A stretch of DNA of 32,438 bases, from assembly GCA_903858275.1 (NCBI GenBank), contig CAIOIC010000074.1:1-32438 (forward strand), given 5' to 3'. This document shows, piece after piece, positions 1 through 9,179 of this stretch. Made by a program: the position numbers and the translations under genes. The notes under the pieces are model-generated. The model worked only from the letters and a program-made list of their open reading frames with translations, was not told the DNA's origin and did no database searches. Every line of letters begins with the position of its first letter. The first letter of the stretch is position 1. This DNA comes from an uncultured Verrucomicrobia subdivision 3 bacterium (GTDB lineage: Bacteria; Verrucomicrobiota; Verrucomicrobiia; Limisphaerales; UBA11358).

Positions 1-1
1 C

Positions 2-853
2 ATCGAAATGCAATATGGCAGCGAAAGCTGGAATGGCATTCGTCAGGCCTATGTTGCGCTGCGCACGCCGGTGGGCAACGGGATTGACTGGAAGATCGGT
101 CAGTTCGACGGTGTGACCGGCTATGAATCCAACAGCGGATACCAGAACCCGAACTACACCTTCTCCTATGGTTACATGCTGAATCCATCCACGATGGCAG
201 GCCTCATCGGCAGCTACAAGATTGGCAGTTTCGCCACCGTTCAAGCGGGCATTGTAAACCCCGTCTACAATGGCTTTAACAACGGACCTTGGATCAATGG
301 TTCTTATAATCAACACTACAGCCCGTCTTCGAAGTCGTATGTTGCGACGGTAGCTTTGACGGCCCCGGACAGCTGGGGCTTCCTGAAAGGCTCCGTGTTG
401 AACTTGGGCACGATTCAGGGCTTCGACAATGGTGCGGTGAACAATTACAGCGCAAATGTCACCTTCAACACGCCGGTGGCGGGTTTGAAAGTCGGTCTCT
501 CATTTGATGCCATCCAGTCCTTGACCCAAAATTACTATGGCGGGCAGGATGTTTCTCTCGACGGCAACATCTACGGCGTATATGCGACCTATCAGGCGAC
601 TGATAAATTGTCATTCAGCCTCCGTGGTGAATACGTTGACTCCACCGACTTTAACTTCTATGACGACTACTTCTTCGGCGGTAACGGCAAGGGCTCGGAA
701 GTCACCGCCACGGTTGCCTACAACCTGTGGGCTAACGTCATCACCCGCGCGGAATTCCGCTGGGATCATCAAGAGCAGGGTGGCCAGTATAGCGTCAATG
801 GGGACAACGAAAATGCTTTCGTGCTCGCTCTGAACGTCATCTACAAGTTCTAA
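2..853 (+). CDS. Outer-membrane beta-barrel porin (BBP2/OmpL-like), 5'-truncated by window edge
   Basis: The frame is open from base 2, so the start codon and signal peptide lie outside the window; the ATG at 8 is probably internal. The visible 283 residues alternate polar and hydrophobic residues with many Tyr, Gly, Asn and Phe, as in transmembrane beta-strands. Early blocks (IRQAYVALRTPVGNG, WKIGQF) resemble the putative beta-barrel porin-2 family, whose members form outer-membrane diffusion channels. The chain ends NVIYKF; a terminal aromatic residue is the usual Bam-recognition signal of outer-membrane barrels. A strong hairpin terminator follows within 20 bases, so this is the last gene of its transcript. 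The barrel call is firm; the exact family and solute are not. Confidence 0.8.
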   Translation: MEMQYGSESWNGIRQAYVALRTPVGNGIDWKIGQFDGVTGYESNSGYQNPNYTFSYGYMLNPSTMAGLIGSYKIGSFATVQAGIVNPVYNGFNNGPWINGSYNQHYSPSSKSYVATVALTAPDSWGFLKGSVLNLGTIQGFDNGAVNNYSANVTFNTPVAGLKVGLSFDAIQSLTQNYYGGQDVSLDGNIYGVYATYQATDKLSFSLRGEYVDSTDFNFYDDYFFGGNGKGSEVTATVAYNLWANVITRAEFRWDHQEQGGQYSVNGDNENAFVLALNVIYKF

Positions 854-871
854 TCTGATTTAGAATCCCTG

Positions 872-903
872 GCCCCTGCCGGTTCGCCGGCAGGGGCTTT
901 TTG
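872..903 (+). terminator. Rho-independent terminator of the porin gene
   Basis: An 11-bp perfect GC-rich stem (872-882 with 887-897) is closed by a TTCG tetraloop and followed by TTTTT. It begins 19 bases after the porin stop codon and sits before metF. Confidence 0.93.
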
Positions 904-941
904 TTTCCCATTTTTCCCACTTCCGGCATAATCCGCCCCCG

Positions 942-1829
942 ATGAAATTCATCCGTGACATCCTCGCCGGGAAGAAAGCTGCTGGGAAACCCGTCGTCTC
1001 CTTTGAGTTTTTCCCGCCCAAGACCGGCGAGGGCGATTGCGCGCTGCTGGAAAAACATATTCCCGCCCTGCTCGCCGCCCGTCCGGATTTCTGCTCCGTC
1101 ACCTACGGTGCCGGCGGCAGCACCCGCGAGAAGACGCTGATGATCGTGGACCGCATCCAGCGCCAACACCGCCTGCCCGCGCTCGCCCATCTCACCTGCG
1201 TCAACCACACCCGCGAGGAAGTCCGCGGTTTGCTCGAAAAAATCCGCGCGCTGGACTGTAAAAACATCCTCGCGCTCCGCGGCGATTCGCCTGGTGGCGG
1301 CGCATTCCAGCCCACGCCCGGCGGCTTTGAATTTTCTGCGCAACTGGTGCAATTCATCCGTGAGCACGGAGATTTTTCCGTGGGCGTCGCCGGTTTCCCT
1401 GAAGGCCACATTGCCAATCCGAATGGCAAGCTGGACGACTGGCAGCACTTGCGGGAGAAGGTTGCGGCGGGGGCGGATTTTGTCATCACGCAGTTGTTCT
1501 TCGACAATGCCGACTATTTTGAATTTTGCGATTATGTGGCGGAAAAGATGGGTGTTCGCGTGCCCGTGATTCCGGGTGTCGTCGCCATTTTAAGTGCCGC
1601 GCAAATCACGAAGTTCACGCAGATGTGCGGCGCTAAAATCCCGCCCGCGCTGCGGCAGAGGCTGGATGAAATCGGCACCAACGACGAGGCGGCTATGAAG
1701 TTCGGCATCGAATACGCCACGCGGCAATGTGAAGAATTGCTGCGTCGTGGCGCACCCGGCCTGCATTTCTACACGCTCAACAAGGCGCATTCCACCGTGG
1801 AAGTGTTGAAAAATCTCGGCTTGGCCTGA
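942..1829 (+). CDS. metF: Methylenetetrahydrofolate reductase
   Basis: Reduces 5,10-methylene-THF to 5-methyl-THF with FAD and NAD(P)H, supplying methyl groups for methionine synthesis in the cytoplasm. The 295-residue length is that of the bacterial MetF TIM barrel. Family motifs occur in order: FEFFPPKTGEGD near residue 21, TYGAGGS, HLTCVNHTREE, ILALRGDSP, VAGFPEGH, ADFVITQLFFDN, PVIPGVVAI and the C-terminal LHFYTLNKAHST. The ATG at 942 gives the normal MetF N-terminus; no clear Shine-Dalgarno is seen. It appears to be a single-gene unit, separated from the porin by a terminator and converging with the minus-strand ATP-grasp gene 21 bases beyond its stop. Confidence 0.96.
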   Translation: MKFIRDILAGKKAAGKPVVSFEFFPPKTGEGDCALLEKHIPALLAARPDFCSVTYGAGGSTREKTLMIVDRIQRQHRLPALAHLTCVNHTREEVRGLLEKIRALDCKNILALRGDSPGGGAFQPTPGGFEFSAQLVQFIREHGDFSVGVAGFPEGHIANPNGKLDDWQHLREKVAAGADFVITQLFFDNADYFEFCDYVAEKMGVRVPVIPGVVAILSAAQITKFTQMCGAKIPPALRQRLDEIGTNDEAAMKFGIEYATRQCEELLRRGAPGLHFYTLNKAHSTVEVLKNLGLA

Positions 1830-1850
1830 AGCGGAGGAGCGTCCGGGGCG

Positions 1851-3335
1851 TCAGCGACGAGCTGTCAGGGATGTAAAATAGCGTTGGATGGCCAGCGTTA
1901 AAGCGTCGTCCGCACTACTGGGATGGGGAACTTCTTCTCTGGCCGTGGAAAAAAGATTCATCGAGGCATTGGCTTCGTAAAAAACCAGCCGACCATCAGC
2001 ATCGACGTCGAAATCCACGCCAAAAATATCCAGGGGAATCCGGCCGCGCATGGCGCGTAGTGATTGGATGGCAGAGGATCCCAGCGTATTTTCCGGGTCG
2101 GCACAGATCTGCTTTTCCCGGGCGAGCAGAGAGGAGTTTTCCAGATAGAACTTTACTCGTTCATCGGATTTGCGGCCATGAACGTTCCAATTGGTGTCGT
2201 AGTCAACGCGGACGATGGTGAAGTCGTCTTTAACAAACGCCGCACGGATTTTGCGATAGAATGGATTTCCATGCCTGCTATCCACAAACGCGGTCACAAA
2301 AAAGTTTTCGGCGAAATCAGAGTCCAGCACTGCGCTCACCGCTGCGCGGGAATCCACCCTGGTCATGCCCTTGCCTTCCTGGGCGGTCAGGGTGCGGGTG
2401 ATGAGCGGGTAATTGTATTGTTTCTCAATTTCCCTGACTAATGCCTCACGCGATTTTCCGGTCGAACAAAAGCGCTCGGTTTTTGGCAGCAAGATGCCGG
2501 GAATATCCATCAGGCATCTGACGGAAGCATCCCGGGTGGTCTGGATGACTTGGTCGGGATGATTGACAATGGGAACACCAAAACTCTCCAGCGCTTCGAT
2601 GAATTCCGACAAGCCATCCGCCGTCAACAGGCTTTCTCCGCTGGCATTGTTGTTGATGATAAAATCCGGCTTCGGAATCTGCTGGCGGATAGTGCGGCTG
2701 ATTACGCCGCTCTTGAAGACATAGGTGAAATGGTAATCTTCGTTGAGAATCCGGGCAAGTTGTCCCGGGAAGTTGGCATCCAAATGCAAGGCTTCAAACG
2801 GCTTGAGGGCAGTATTAAAGGCCGGGTTTTGGTTAACGACCAGCACTTCAGCCTTTTGGCTGGCGCGCCGTTCGGTCGTAAATGTCGGCGACGAAGCCGC
2901 TCTGGTTTCAATCGCTTTTTGGTAGGTCGCCTTCGCTTCTTGTGGCTGCTTGAGCCCTGCCAGGATCAGGCTTTTGGCATACAAAACTTCATATTGGGAG
3001 GAATTTAATTTCAGCGCTGACTCGCAAGCGCGCAACGTTTCCTTAAGATTTTCGCAGCCTTCAAGGTTGTTAAGGTTGCCCAGAGCGAGGCCGAGATTCA
3101 ACCACGCCTCCCGTGAAGTGCATTCCAAGCCGACGGCCTTGCGCGCAAGCGCCTCGGCCTCCTGGAATTTTTTAAGCCTGTTCTTGATGGCCGACAGATT
3201 GTTGAGCGTTGACACCCGGTCGGGAATAAGCTCCAAGGAGCGCGTAAACTGGTTTTCGGCGTCCTGAAAATCTTTTTTCTCGACAGCTTTTATGCCTTCA
3301 ATGAAAAACTGTTTGGCCTTTTCAAAATCAATCAT
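1851..3335 (-). CDS. TPR-repeat protein with C-terminal ATP-grasp ligase domain
   Basis: A 494-residue, two-part protein. Residues 1-150 are TPR-like helical pairs (for example AENQFTRSLELIPD, EAWLNLGLALGNLNNLEG, QYEVLYAKSLILAGLKQPQEA). After a linker, residues 165-280 form an alpha/beta pre-ATP-grasp region (EVLVVNQNP, PDFIINNNASGE, GVPIVNHPDQVIQTTRDAS), and 285-480 an ATP-grasp fold ending in the metal/ATP motif DFDVDADGRLVFYEANASMN, with E454 and N456. ATP-grasp enzymes join a carboxylate to an amine or thiol through an acyl-phosphate; the substrate here is unknown. TPRs suggest a protein or peptide partner. It lies 38 bases downstream of the SHMT-like gene on the same strand, so co-transcription is likely. 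No signal peptide, so cytoplasmic. The ATP-grasp fold is confident; the product is not. Confidence 0.8.
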   Translation of the reverse strand: MIDFEKAKQFFIEGIKAVEKKDFQDAENQFTRSLELIPDRVSTLNNLSAIKNRLKKFQEAEALARKAVGLECTSREAWLNLGLALGNLNNLEGCENLKETLRACESALKLNSSQYEVLYAKSLILAGLKQPQEAKATYQKAIETRAASSPTFTTERRASQKAEVLVVNQNPAFNTALKPFEALHLDANFPGQLARILNEDYHFTYVFKSGVISRTIRQQIPKPDFIINNNASGESLLTADGLSEFIEALESFGVPIVNHPDQVIQTTRDASVRCLMDIPGILLPKTERFCSTGKSREALVREIEKQYNYPLITRTLTAQEGKGMTRVDSRAAVSAVLDSDFAENFFVTAFVDSRHGNPFYRKIRAAFVKDDFTIVRVDYDTNWNVHGRKSDERVKFYLENSSLLAREKQICADPENTLGSSAIQSLRAMRGRIPLDIFGVDFDVDADGRLVFYEANASMNLFSTAREEVPHPSSADDALTLAIQRYFTSLTARR

Positions 3336-3373
3336 GAGACAGTGCGTTAAACGGATGTGTTTTGCGTTAAATT

Positions 3374-4597
3374 TTATTTAGCGTTCATCGGAAGGTCGTC
3401 GTTGAAACAAAACTTCATCGCGCGCGGTCGGCTGGAAACTTCTTGCACGGCGGTTTTAGTGCGCTCGGCATCGCAGGCGCCCGTGATTAAGCCCGCCGCG
3501 ATAGCCGCCACCGCTTCGATCTCAGACGCGGTGTAGCCCAGTCGGGTGGTCTCGGCCAGTCCAAATCTGAAACCCGGACCGCCGTCACGAGGCAGGCGGA
3601 TTAAATTGGTAAGAATGCCACTGGCCGTCAGACTGTTCCAAACAGCTTCCGCCGGGCCATCAACCTTGACTAAAACCTGATGACTTTCCGAAAAACATTG
3701 TTCCGCCGACAACACATTCAAGCCCCTGTTTTTCAACGTCTGCGCGAACAGTCGGGCATGCTTGACCACTGTGGCTGCATAGGTTTGCCCGAACGCTTCA
3801 TACTCTTCCAACGCCTGGCCCAGCGCGGCGACATGATGTAAATGGGTGTTCGAGGAGAGGGTTTTTTCAGCGGTGGCCGATATCTGCGCGATCAAATCCG
3901 GGGCTGCCGCACGACCAAAAATAATCAGGCCTTTTTGCGGGCCGAACAATGACTTGTGCGTGCTGCCATGCAGCGCCGTCACTCCCCGACCAAAAGGGTT
4001 TGGCAGATAATGGTGCGGAACCAGCCCCATGAAATGGGAGATGTCGTAAAACAGCGGGATTTCCGCAGGTAAAACTGCCCGGATTTGCTCCGGCGCGATG
4101 GCTTGCAGCGAATGGCTCGGATCCACCATGACCAGTTTTGGCATCCGCTTTTTAATCAACTGGTCCAGTTTGCCGCCGTCAATTTCGCTGCGACTGCAAA
4201 GAGGGAGCGGCTCAAAATCACAGTGCAATTTTTCCGCCATACTCCGTAACGCCCAATGCCCGCCGTCATTGGCGCTGAGCCCCATCACCACATCTCCCGG
4301 TTTGCAAGCCCCCAAAACGATTGCCGCCACGCACTGGCTGCCAGACAATGGAGCCACCGTGGCCACCTGGCCGCCAAATATCTTTGCCGCCAATTGGCTC
4401 GTCTGGGAAACGATTTCCTCCAGATAAGTCTCGCGGGGATATCGCCAGGGTGCCGCTGGTCCCACACAGTATCGTTCGCCAATACTGGCCGCACAGAGCG
4501 CTTTGACCGCCTTGGACATGGAGTTTTCACTTGCGACCAAGGGAATGCACTCCGTCCGAGACTGAATATATTGCCACACAATATGGCGGATGCTCAT
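3374..4597 (-). CDS. Divergent serine hydroxymethyltransferase-fold PLP enzyme
   Basis: About 407 residues, fold type I PLP enzyme of the SHMT/threonine-aldolase branch. SHMT landmarks: VASENSMSKAV near residue 21, SGSQ, GGHWALRS (the His that stacks on PLP), FYDISHFMGLV with D185 and H188, the Schiff-base lysine K215 in GSTHKSLFGPQKGL, and the C-terminal FRFGLAETTRLGY carrying the carboxylate-binding Arg. The sequence between these blocks is unlike housekeeping GlyA: ERYCVGPAAPWRYPRETY replaces the usual tyrosine-rich NKYxEGYPxxRYYGG block. That fits a specialised aldolase or transaldolase rather than core one-carbon metabolism. Start choice: the frame opens at a TTG at 4627, but the ATG at 4597 has AGAGGA four bases upstream (4602-4607), so I take that. 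Probably first gene of an operon with the ATP-grasp ligase. Confidence 0.78.
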   Translation of the reverse strand: MSIRHIVWQYIQSRTECIPLVASENSMSKAVKALCAASIGERYCVGPAAPWRYPRETYLEEIVSQTSQLAAKIFGGQVATVAPLSGSQCVAAIVLGACKPGDVVMGLSANDGGHWALRSMAEKLHCDFEPLPLCSRSEIDGGKLDQLIKKRMPKLVMVDPSHSLQAIAPEQIRAVLPAEIPLFYDISHFMGLVPHHYLPNPFGRGVTALHGSTHKSLFGPQKGLIIFGRAAAPDLIAQISATAEKTLSSNTHLHHVAALGQALEEYEAFGQTYAATVVKHARLFAQTLKNRGLNVLSAEQCFSESHQVLVKVDGPAEAVWNSLTASGILTNLIRLPRDGGPGFRFGLAETTRLGYTASEIEAVAAIAAGLITGACDAERTKTAVQEVSSRPRAMKFCFNDDLPMNAK

Positions 4598-4627
4598 AAA
4601 TTCCTCTGTATAACCAATTTCATTCAA

Positions 4628-5118
4628 CCATTTGAAAACGCCTCAATTAGGCCAGTAATATGATTTGCTGAAAAGATTTTTCACACATTATCCGGAGCGT
4701 GCGTTTACGTTTACCGGGTTCAAATAATGGAGCACGGCGCCAGCACCGCGTCGGTCATGCCGTGGATGTTTTTTTTGTCCGACGGAACAACCGTCACCAG
4801 AACGCCGCCAAGCTGTGGACGCGCCGCATCACCTTCCGCCTCGGCTCTCGGCTTCAGGATAATTTCACTGGACATATTTGCATATTGCTGGCGTTTCACA
4901 CATTGTTCTGCGGGCTCGGCCATGGGGTCCGCCTGCCATCGGTTGACGGTATCTCGCGCGCTGCCTTGCCGGCGACCGGTGGGGCGATCATCCCCGCGAG
5001 CCATTCCCCTACTGCCATCAATTCGCTCTCCTTGACTTCGCCTCGAACCGTCCATGCCCAATGACCGGTTTGAAAACAAAAATTTTACTTTTCATGCTGC
5101 CAGCAAAAAATATAACCA
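4628..5118. other. Gene-poor stretch, no convincing coding sequence
   Basis: About 490 bases between the SHMT-like gene and the ABC-transporter remnant. Reading frames open on both strands at 4699-5079, but their translations are Arg/Ser/Pro-rich, have no motif I recognise and contradict each other. It may be decayed coding DNA, since the next segment is a clear pseudogene. It should also hold the promoter of the minus-strand pair, which I cannot place. Confidence 0.5.
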
Positions 5119-5368
5119 ATGATTGCTTTTCTCCGCCAACTCCGGGGCTTTGCCCACCCGTATCGCGGGCGCTTTTTTTCTGGGCCTGCTCGGCGGGGTT
5201 TTTACGGCTTCACCAACGGCGCCCTGCTGGGGGCGGCAAAAGTGGTGATTGATCTTATTTTTAGCGGATCGTCCAATTTCCATGAATCATTGGAAAAAGA
5301 ACCATGCTGAATTAGTCCAGCGCGGCGGTGTTTACCAGAAGCTATACGAACTTCAGTTCAACTCCTGA
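5119..5368 (+). pseudogene. MsbA-like ABC transporter remnant with internal deletion
   Basis: Both ends of an ABC exporter survive, the middle is gone. The 5' part (5119-5275) reads MIAFLRQLRGFAHPYRGRFF and then GFTNGALLGAAKVVIDLIF, the first transmembrane region of MsbA-type lipid exporters. Between those blocks the frame is displaced: a T7 run (one T too many) and a later T5 run (one too few) cancel out; read in the shifted frame the segment becomes the expected LGLLGGVF. The 3' part, in another frame (5285-5368), reads HAELVQRGGVYQKLYELQF and a stop, the standard C-terminus of MsbA-type ATPases. A normal gene is about 1.75 kb, so roughly 1.5 kb including all ATP-binding motifs is missing. 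Position before kdsB fits a former lipid A/LPS export gene. Confidence 0.85.
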
Positions 5369-5432
5369 AGGTTTGCCGGCCGCGCTTTATCCCGCCTTCG
5401 CAGCTTGCTTCGGTGCGGGCGGCTGTGGCTAA

Positions 5433-6176
5433 ATGGGGCGCGTGAAAATAGTTGGCATCATCCCCGCGCGCTTTGCCTCGACCAGGTTCCCCGGCAAACC
5501 CCTCGCACTCATCGCGGGCAAACCGCTCATCCAGCACGTGGTGGAGCAGTGCCAAAAGGCCAAGTCGCTCGCTGAAATCATCGTGGCCACCGATGACAGC
5601 CGCATTGCGGATACCGCAAAAAAGTTTTGCCGCGTGGAAATGACGCGCGCCGATCATCCCAGCGGCAGCGATCGAATCGCGGAAGTTACCATGCGCTGCA
5701 ATTGCGAAGCCGTGGTGAACATTCAAGGCGACGAACCGCTGATTGACCCAAACGTGATCGATGCTGTGGCAAAGGTGCTGCCGCACGAGGAGATGTCCAC
5801 CGCCGCCACGCTGATCAAAAACTTTTCGGAATATGACAATCCCAACGTCGTAAAAGTCGTTGTCAACGCCACCGGTCACGCGTTATATTTTTCCCGGCGC
5901 ACGATTCCGTATCTGCGTGATGCCGCCAACCGTCCGGGCAACGAGCCGTTGGCGGCGTTTCCTTTTTTGAAGCATCTGGGCATTTACGGCTACCAGCGAG
6001 AAACGCTGTTGCGGCTGGTGAAATTCCCGGTGTCGCCGCTGGAAAACGCCGAAAAACTGGAACAGTTGCGTGCGCTGGAAAACGGCATCCAGATCGCCGT
6101 CGTGAAAGTGGATTACGACAGCATCGGCGTGGATCTGCCGGAAGATGTGATCCGCGTGGAGAAATTTTTGAAATGA
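5433..6176 (+). CDS. kdsB: 3-deoxy-manno-octulosonate cytidylyltransferase (CMP-KDO synthetase)
   Basis: Activates KDO with CTP to give CMP-KDO, the donor for the inner core of lipopolysaccharide, in the cytoplasm. 247 residues, usual length. Motifs: [16 protein letters not shown] at the N-terminus (nucleotide-binding loop), [20 protein letters not shown] and [12 protein letters not shown], all standard in KdsB. The ATG at 5433 is given, but the GTG at 5442 would yield [10 protein letters not shown], the usual KdsB start, and may be the true one; neither has a clear ribosome-binding site. Its TGA overlaps the ATG of pyrG by 4 bases, so the CTP-using enzyme is translationally coupled to the CTP-making one. 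It follows an MsbA remnant, a fitting LPS context. Confidence 0.95.
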   Translation: MGRVKIVGIIPARFASTRFPGKPLALIAGKPLIQHVVEQCQKAKSLAEIIVATDDSRIADTAKKFCRVEMTRADHPSGSDRIAEVTMRCNCEAVVNIQGDEPLIDPNVIDAVAKVLPHEEMSTAATLIKNFSEYDNPNVVKVVVNATGHALYFSRRTIPYLRDAANRPGNEPLAAFPFLKHLGIYGYQRETLLRLVKFPVSPLENAEKLEQLRALENGIQIAVVKVDYDSIGVDLPEDVIRVEKFLK

Positions 6177-7795
6177 AATTTATATTTGTAACCGGTGGGG
6201 TGGTGAGTTCGCTCGGCAAAGGTTTGACGGCGGCCGCGCTCGGCACGTTGCTCGAAAATCGCGGCCTCAAGGTCGCGCTGCAAAAGTTTGACCCGTATCT
6301 CAACGTGGATCCGGGCACGATGTCGCCGTATCAGCACGGCGAGGTTTATGTGCTCGACGACGGCGCGGAAACCGACCTCGACCTCGGCCATTACGAGCGG
6401 TTCACCAGCACCAAGCTCTCGCGGATGAATAATCTCACGAGCGGCCAGGTATACCAGACCGTCCTGAACAACGAGCGCGAGGGCAAATATCTTGGCAAGA
6501 CTGTTCAAGTTATTCCGCACGTCACGGACGAGATCAAGCGCCGCATCCACAACCTTGCCGAGCAAAGCAAGGCGGCCGTCATCATCACCGAAATCGGCGG
6601 CACGACCGGCGACATTGAAGGACTGCCCTTTCTCGAAGCGATTCGTGAATTTGCGCTGGAAGCGGGCATCGGCAACACCTGCTTCATTCACGTCACCTAC
6701 GTTCCGTTTATCAAGGCGGCGGGCGAGTTGAAGACCAAGCCCACGCAACAATCGGTCGCCAAGCTGCGCGAAATCGGTATCGCGCCGAACATCATCGCCT
6801 GCCGTTGCGAAAAGCCGCTTGATAAGGAACTGCGCCAGAAGATTTCCATGTTCTGCAATGTCCCGCTCGAAGCCGTCATCGAGGCCAAGGACGTGGATCA
6901 TAGCATTTACGAAATGCCGCTCATGCTGCAACGCGAGCGCATGGATGACCTGGTCTGCCGCATTTTGCATCTCACCACGCCCGCGCCGAACATGGCATAC
7001 TGGCAGGAGATCATCCGCAAGCTTATCGCGCCGCAGCACCGCGTGCGGGTCGGCGTCGTCGGCAAATACATTGGCTTGCAGGACGCTTACAAGTCGGTTT
7101 ACGAAGCGTTGATCCACGGCGGCGTGGCGAATGATTGCGGCGTGGAAATCGTGCAGGTGGACGCGGAGGAAATCGAGAAGCATGGTGCGAAAAGCATTCT
7201 CAGCGGCCTCGGTGGCATCTGTGTGCCTGGCGGTTTCGGCGAACGCGGCATTGAGGGCAAAATCCTCGCGGCCAAATTCGCGCGCGAAAACAAGATTCCC
7301 TATCTCGGCCTCTGCCTCGGCATGCAAATCGCCACGATTGAATTCGCCCGCAGCATTTTGAAATTGGATAAGGCCCACTCCACCGAGTTCGACGAAAACA
7401 CTCCGCACCCGGTCATCGCGCTGCTCGACGCGCAGCGGAAGGTCACCAAAAAAGGCGGCACGATGCGGCTCGGCGCGCAACCCTGCCAATTGACGCTCGG
7501 CACGAAGGCGGCGGAACTTTACGGCTCGTTCGTCATTCAGGAGCGCCACCGCCACCGTTACGAATTCAACAACGCCTACCGCGAGAAATTCGAGAAGGCC
7601 GGGTTTATCTTCAGCGGCACTTCGCCGGACGGCAAGCTGGTCGAAATCATTGAGCTAAAAGACCATCCCTACTTCATCGCGAGTCAGTTTCATCCGGAAT
7701 TCTTGAGCAAGCCGCATCAGCCGCACCCTTTGTTCAAGGGCTTCATTGCCGCCGCGCATCAGACCATTCATCACAAGCCGTTGTATGTGATTTAG
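6173..7795 (+). CDS. pyrG: CTP synthase (glutamine-hydrolysing)
   Basis: Aminates UTP to CTP using ATP and glutamine, the last step of pyrimidine nucleotide synthesis. 540 residues, the family norm. The N-terminal synthetase domain begins [17 protein letters not shown] (P-loop) with [20 protein letters not shown] and [14 protein letters not shown]; the C-terminal class I glutamine amidotransferase domain has [13 protein letters not shown], the nucleophile Cys in [11 protein letters not shown], and the His-Glu pair in [11 protein letters not shown]. Starts inside kdsB (ATGA overlap) and is followed nine bases later by folC, so the three genes form one transcription unit. Confidence 0.98.
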   Translation: MKFIFVTGGVVSSLGKGLTAAALGTLLENRGLKVALQKFDPYLNVDPGTMSPYQHGEVYVLDDGAETDLDLGHYERFTSTKLSRMNNLTSGQVYQTVLNNEREGKYLGKTVQVIPHVTDEIKRRIHNLAEQSKAAVIITEIGGTTGDIEGLPFLEAIREFALEAGIGNTCFIHVTYVPFIKAAGELKTKPTQQSVAKLREIGIAPNIIACRCEKPLDKELRQKISMFCNVPLEAVIEAKDVDHSIYEMPLMLQRERMDDLVCRILHLTTPAPNMAYWQEIIRKLIAPQHRVRVGVVGKYIGLQDAYKSVYEALIHGGVANDCGVEIVQVDAEEIEKHGAKSILSGLGGICVPGGFGERGIEGKILAAKFARENKIPYLGLCLGMQIATIEFARSILKLDKAHSTEFDENTPHPVIALLDAQRKVTKKGGTMRLGAQPCQLTLGTKAAELYGSFVIQERHRHRYEFNNAYREKFEKAGFIFSGTSPDGKLVEIIELKDHPYFIASQFHPEFLSKPHQPHPLFKGFIAAAHQTIHHKPLYVI

Positions 7796-7804
7796 GCTCG
7801 CCGC

Positions 7805-9082
7805 ATGAGCTACGCCGAAGCCATCCAGTTTCTTTATGGCCTGCAGATGTTCGGCGCCAACTTTGGCCTGGAACCGACGCGTCGGCTCGCGGCGCTTGCG
7901 GGTAATCCGCAGGAAAAACTTCGTTTCATCCACGTCGCTGGCACGAACGGCAAAGGCTCCACCTGCGCGATGTTGGAAAGCATTTATCGCGCGGCGGGAT
8001 TGCGCGTCGGACTATTCACTTCACCGCATCTGGTTTCGTTCCGCGAACGGATTCAGGTCAATCGCCGGTTGATAGCCGAATCGGAAGTTGTCCGGCTGAT
8101 CGAAGAGCTGCGCATCGCCAATCAGAATAATGAGGCGACCTTGTTTGAGTTTGCCACCGTGATGGCTCTAAAATATTTCGCAGAACAAAACTGCGACCTT
8201 GTTATCTGGGAAACCGGCCTGGGCGGACGACTGGATGCCACCAACATCGTCACGCCGCTGGCCAGTGTCATCACGAATATCGCCTTTGACCACCAGCAAT
8301 GGCTCGGCGACACGCTGGAAAAAATCGCGGCGGAAAAAGCCGGCATCATCAAGCCCGGCGTGCCAGTCATTACTGCGGCAAGCCAGATGGAAGTATTGCA
8401 AGTCATCGCTAATATTGCCCGCGAGAAAAACGCTGAGTTTATTCCCGTCGGACAGGCTTCCAATTTATCCAAAGCCGATTGGACGCCAACCTTGCCTTTG
8501 ATCGGCGAGCATCAGGGGATGAACGGTGCGCTCGCGGTGAGGGTGGCCGCAGTGCTGAAAAAACAAATACCGGTAAAAGAATCGGACATTTGCCAAGGTC
8601 TGGCCGATGTTTGTTGGCCGGGGCGCCTGCAGTTGATCCAAAAGCCGAACGGACAGAAAATTTTACTCGATGGCGCACACAACGTGGCGGGAGCTGAAGC
8701 CCTGCGAGCGTCGCTGGAACAGAGTTTTGGCGGGATGAAACCCGCTTTCATTTTTGGAGCGCTGGCGGACAAGGACTGGCCGGACATTTGCCAGAGGCTT
8801 GCGCCACTGGCAGAGAAAATTTTCACTGTTCCCGTCGCCAGCGAACGCACGGCTGATCCGGTTGCGGTGGCCAAAGTTTTTCGCGCCGCGTCCCCAAAGT
8901 CCGTTGTCGCTTCCTTTCAAAACTTGTCAGCCGCCCTGAACGCCTGTCAGGACGAGCCGTTTTTGGTCATCACCGGCTCGCTGTATCTCATTGGAGAGGC
9001 GTTGGAACAGCTCGGATATTCCCCGGCGGAAGGGGGCGAGCGGGGCTTGAACGAGTGGCGCGGGCCGCAAATGCGTAAATAA
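7805..9082 (+). CDS. folC: Bifunctional folylpolyglutamate / dihydrofolate synthase
   Basis: Mur-ligase-family enzyme that adds glutamate to dihydropteroate and then to reduced folates, in the cytoplasm. 425 residues. Motifs: P-loop HVAGTNGKGSTCAMLES near residue 44, LFTSPHLVSFRERI, WETGLGGRLDATN, the lysine and metal region AFDHQQWLG with AAEKAGIIK, and the C-terminal domain entry LLDGAHNVAGAEAL. The ATG lies nine bases after the pyrG stop without a strong ribosome-binding site, consistent with coupling in kdsB-pyrG-folC. Whether it has both activities cannot be told from motifs. Confidence 0.95.
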   Translation: MSYAEAIQFLYGLQMFGANFGLEPTRRLAALAGNPQEKLRFIHVAGTNGKGSTCAMLESIYRAAGLRVGLFTSPHLVSFRERIQVNRRLIAESEVVRLIEELRIANQNNEATLFEFATVMALKYFAEQNCDLVIWETGLGGRLDATNIVTPLASVITNIAFDHQQWLGDTLEKIAAEKAGIIKPGVPVITAASQMEVLQVIANIAREKNAEFIPVGQASNLSKADWTPTLPLIGEHQGMNGALAVRVAAVLKKQIPVKESDICQGLADVCWPGRLQLIQKPNGQKILLDGAHNVAGAEALRASLEQSFGGMKPAFIFGALADKDWPDICQRLAPLAEKIFTVPVASERTADPVAVAKVFRAASPKSVVASFQNLSAALNACQDEPFLVITGSLYLIGEALEQLGYSPAEGGERGLNEWRGPQMRK

Positions 9083-9140
9083 GCTCGTAGCAAGCAAAGT
9101 CGTAGAGCCGCTAATAACTTTCCCAGTGACGGCTCGCAGA

Positions 9141-9170
9141 TTGACGATAGGCAGGTTAGTAACTTACTTT
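9141..9170 (+). promoter_or_regulatory. Candidate promoter of the sdh operon
   Basis: TTGACG (9141-9146) and a weak -10-like TACTTT (9165-9170) are 18 bases apart in the 97-base gap between folC and sdhC. The -35 match is good (5/6), the -10 poor (3/6), so this is a suggestion only. Confidence 0.28.
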
Positions 9171-9179
9171 AACTCCATT

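Noticed and set aside
4699..5079. Frames of 100-120 codons on both strands before the MsbA remnant
   Set aside because: No motif, mutually overlapping, no ribosome-binding site; treated as non-coding or decayed DNA.
6113..7555. 480-codon open frame on the minus strand opposite pyrG
   Set aside because: Antisense shadow of a well-recognised CTP synthase; no motif and His/Arg-rich as expected from GC-biased codons.
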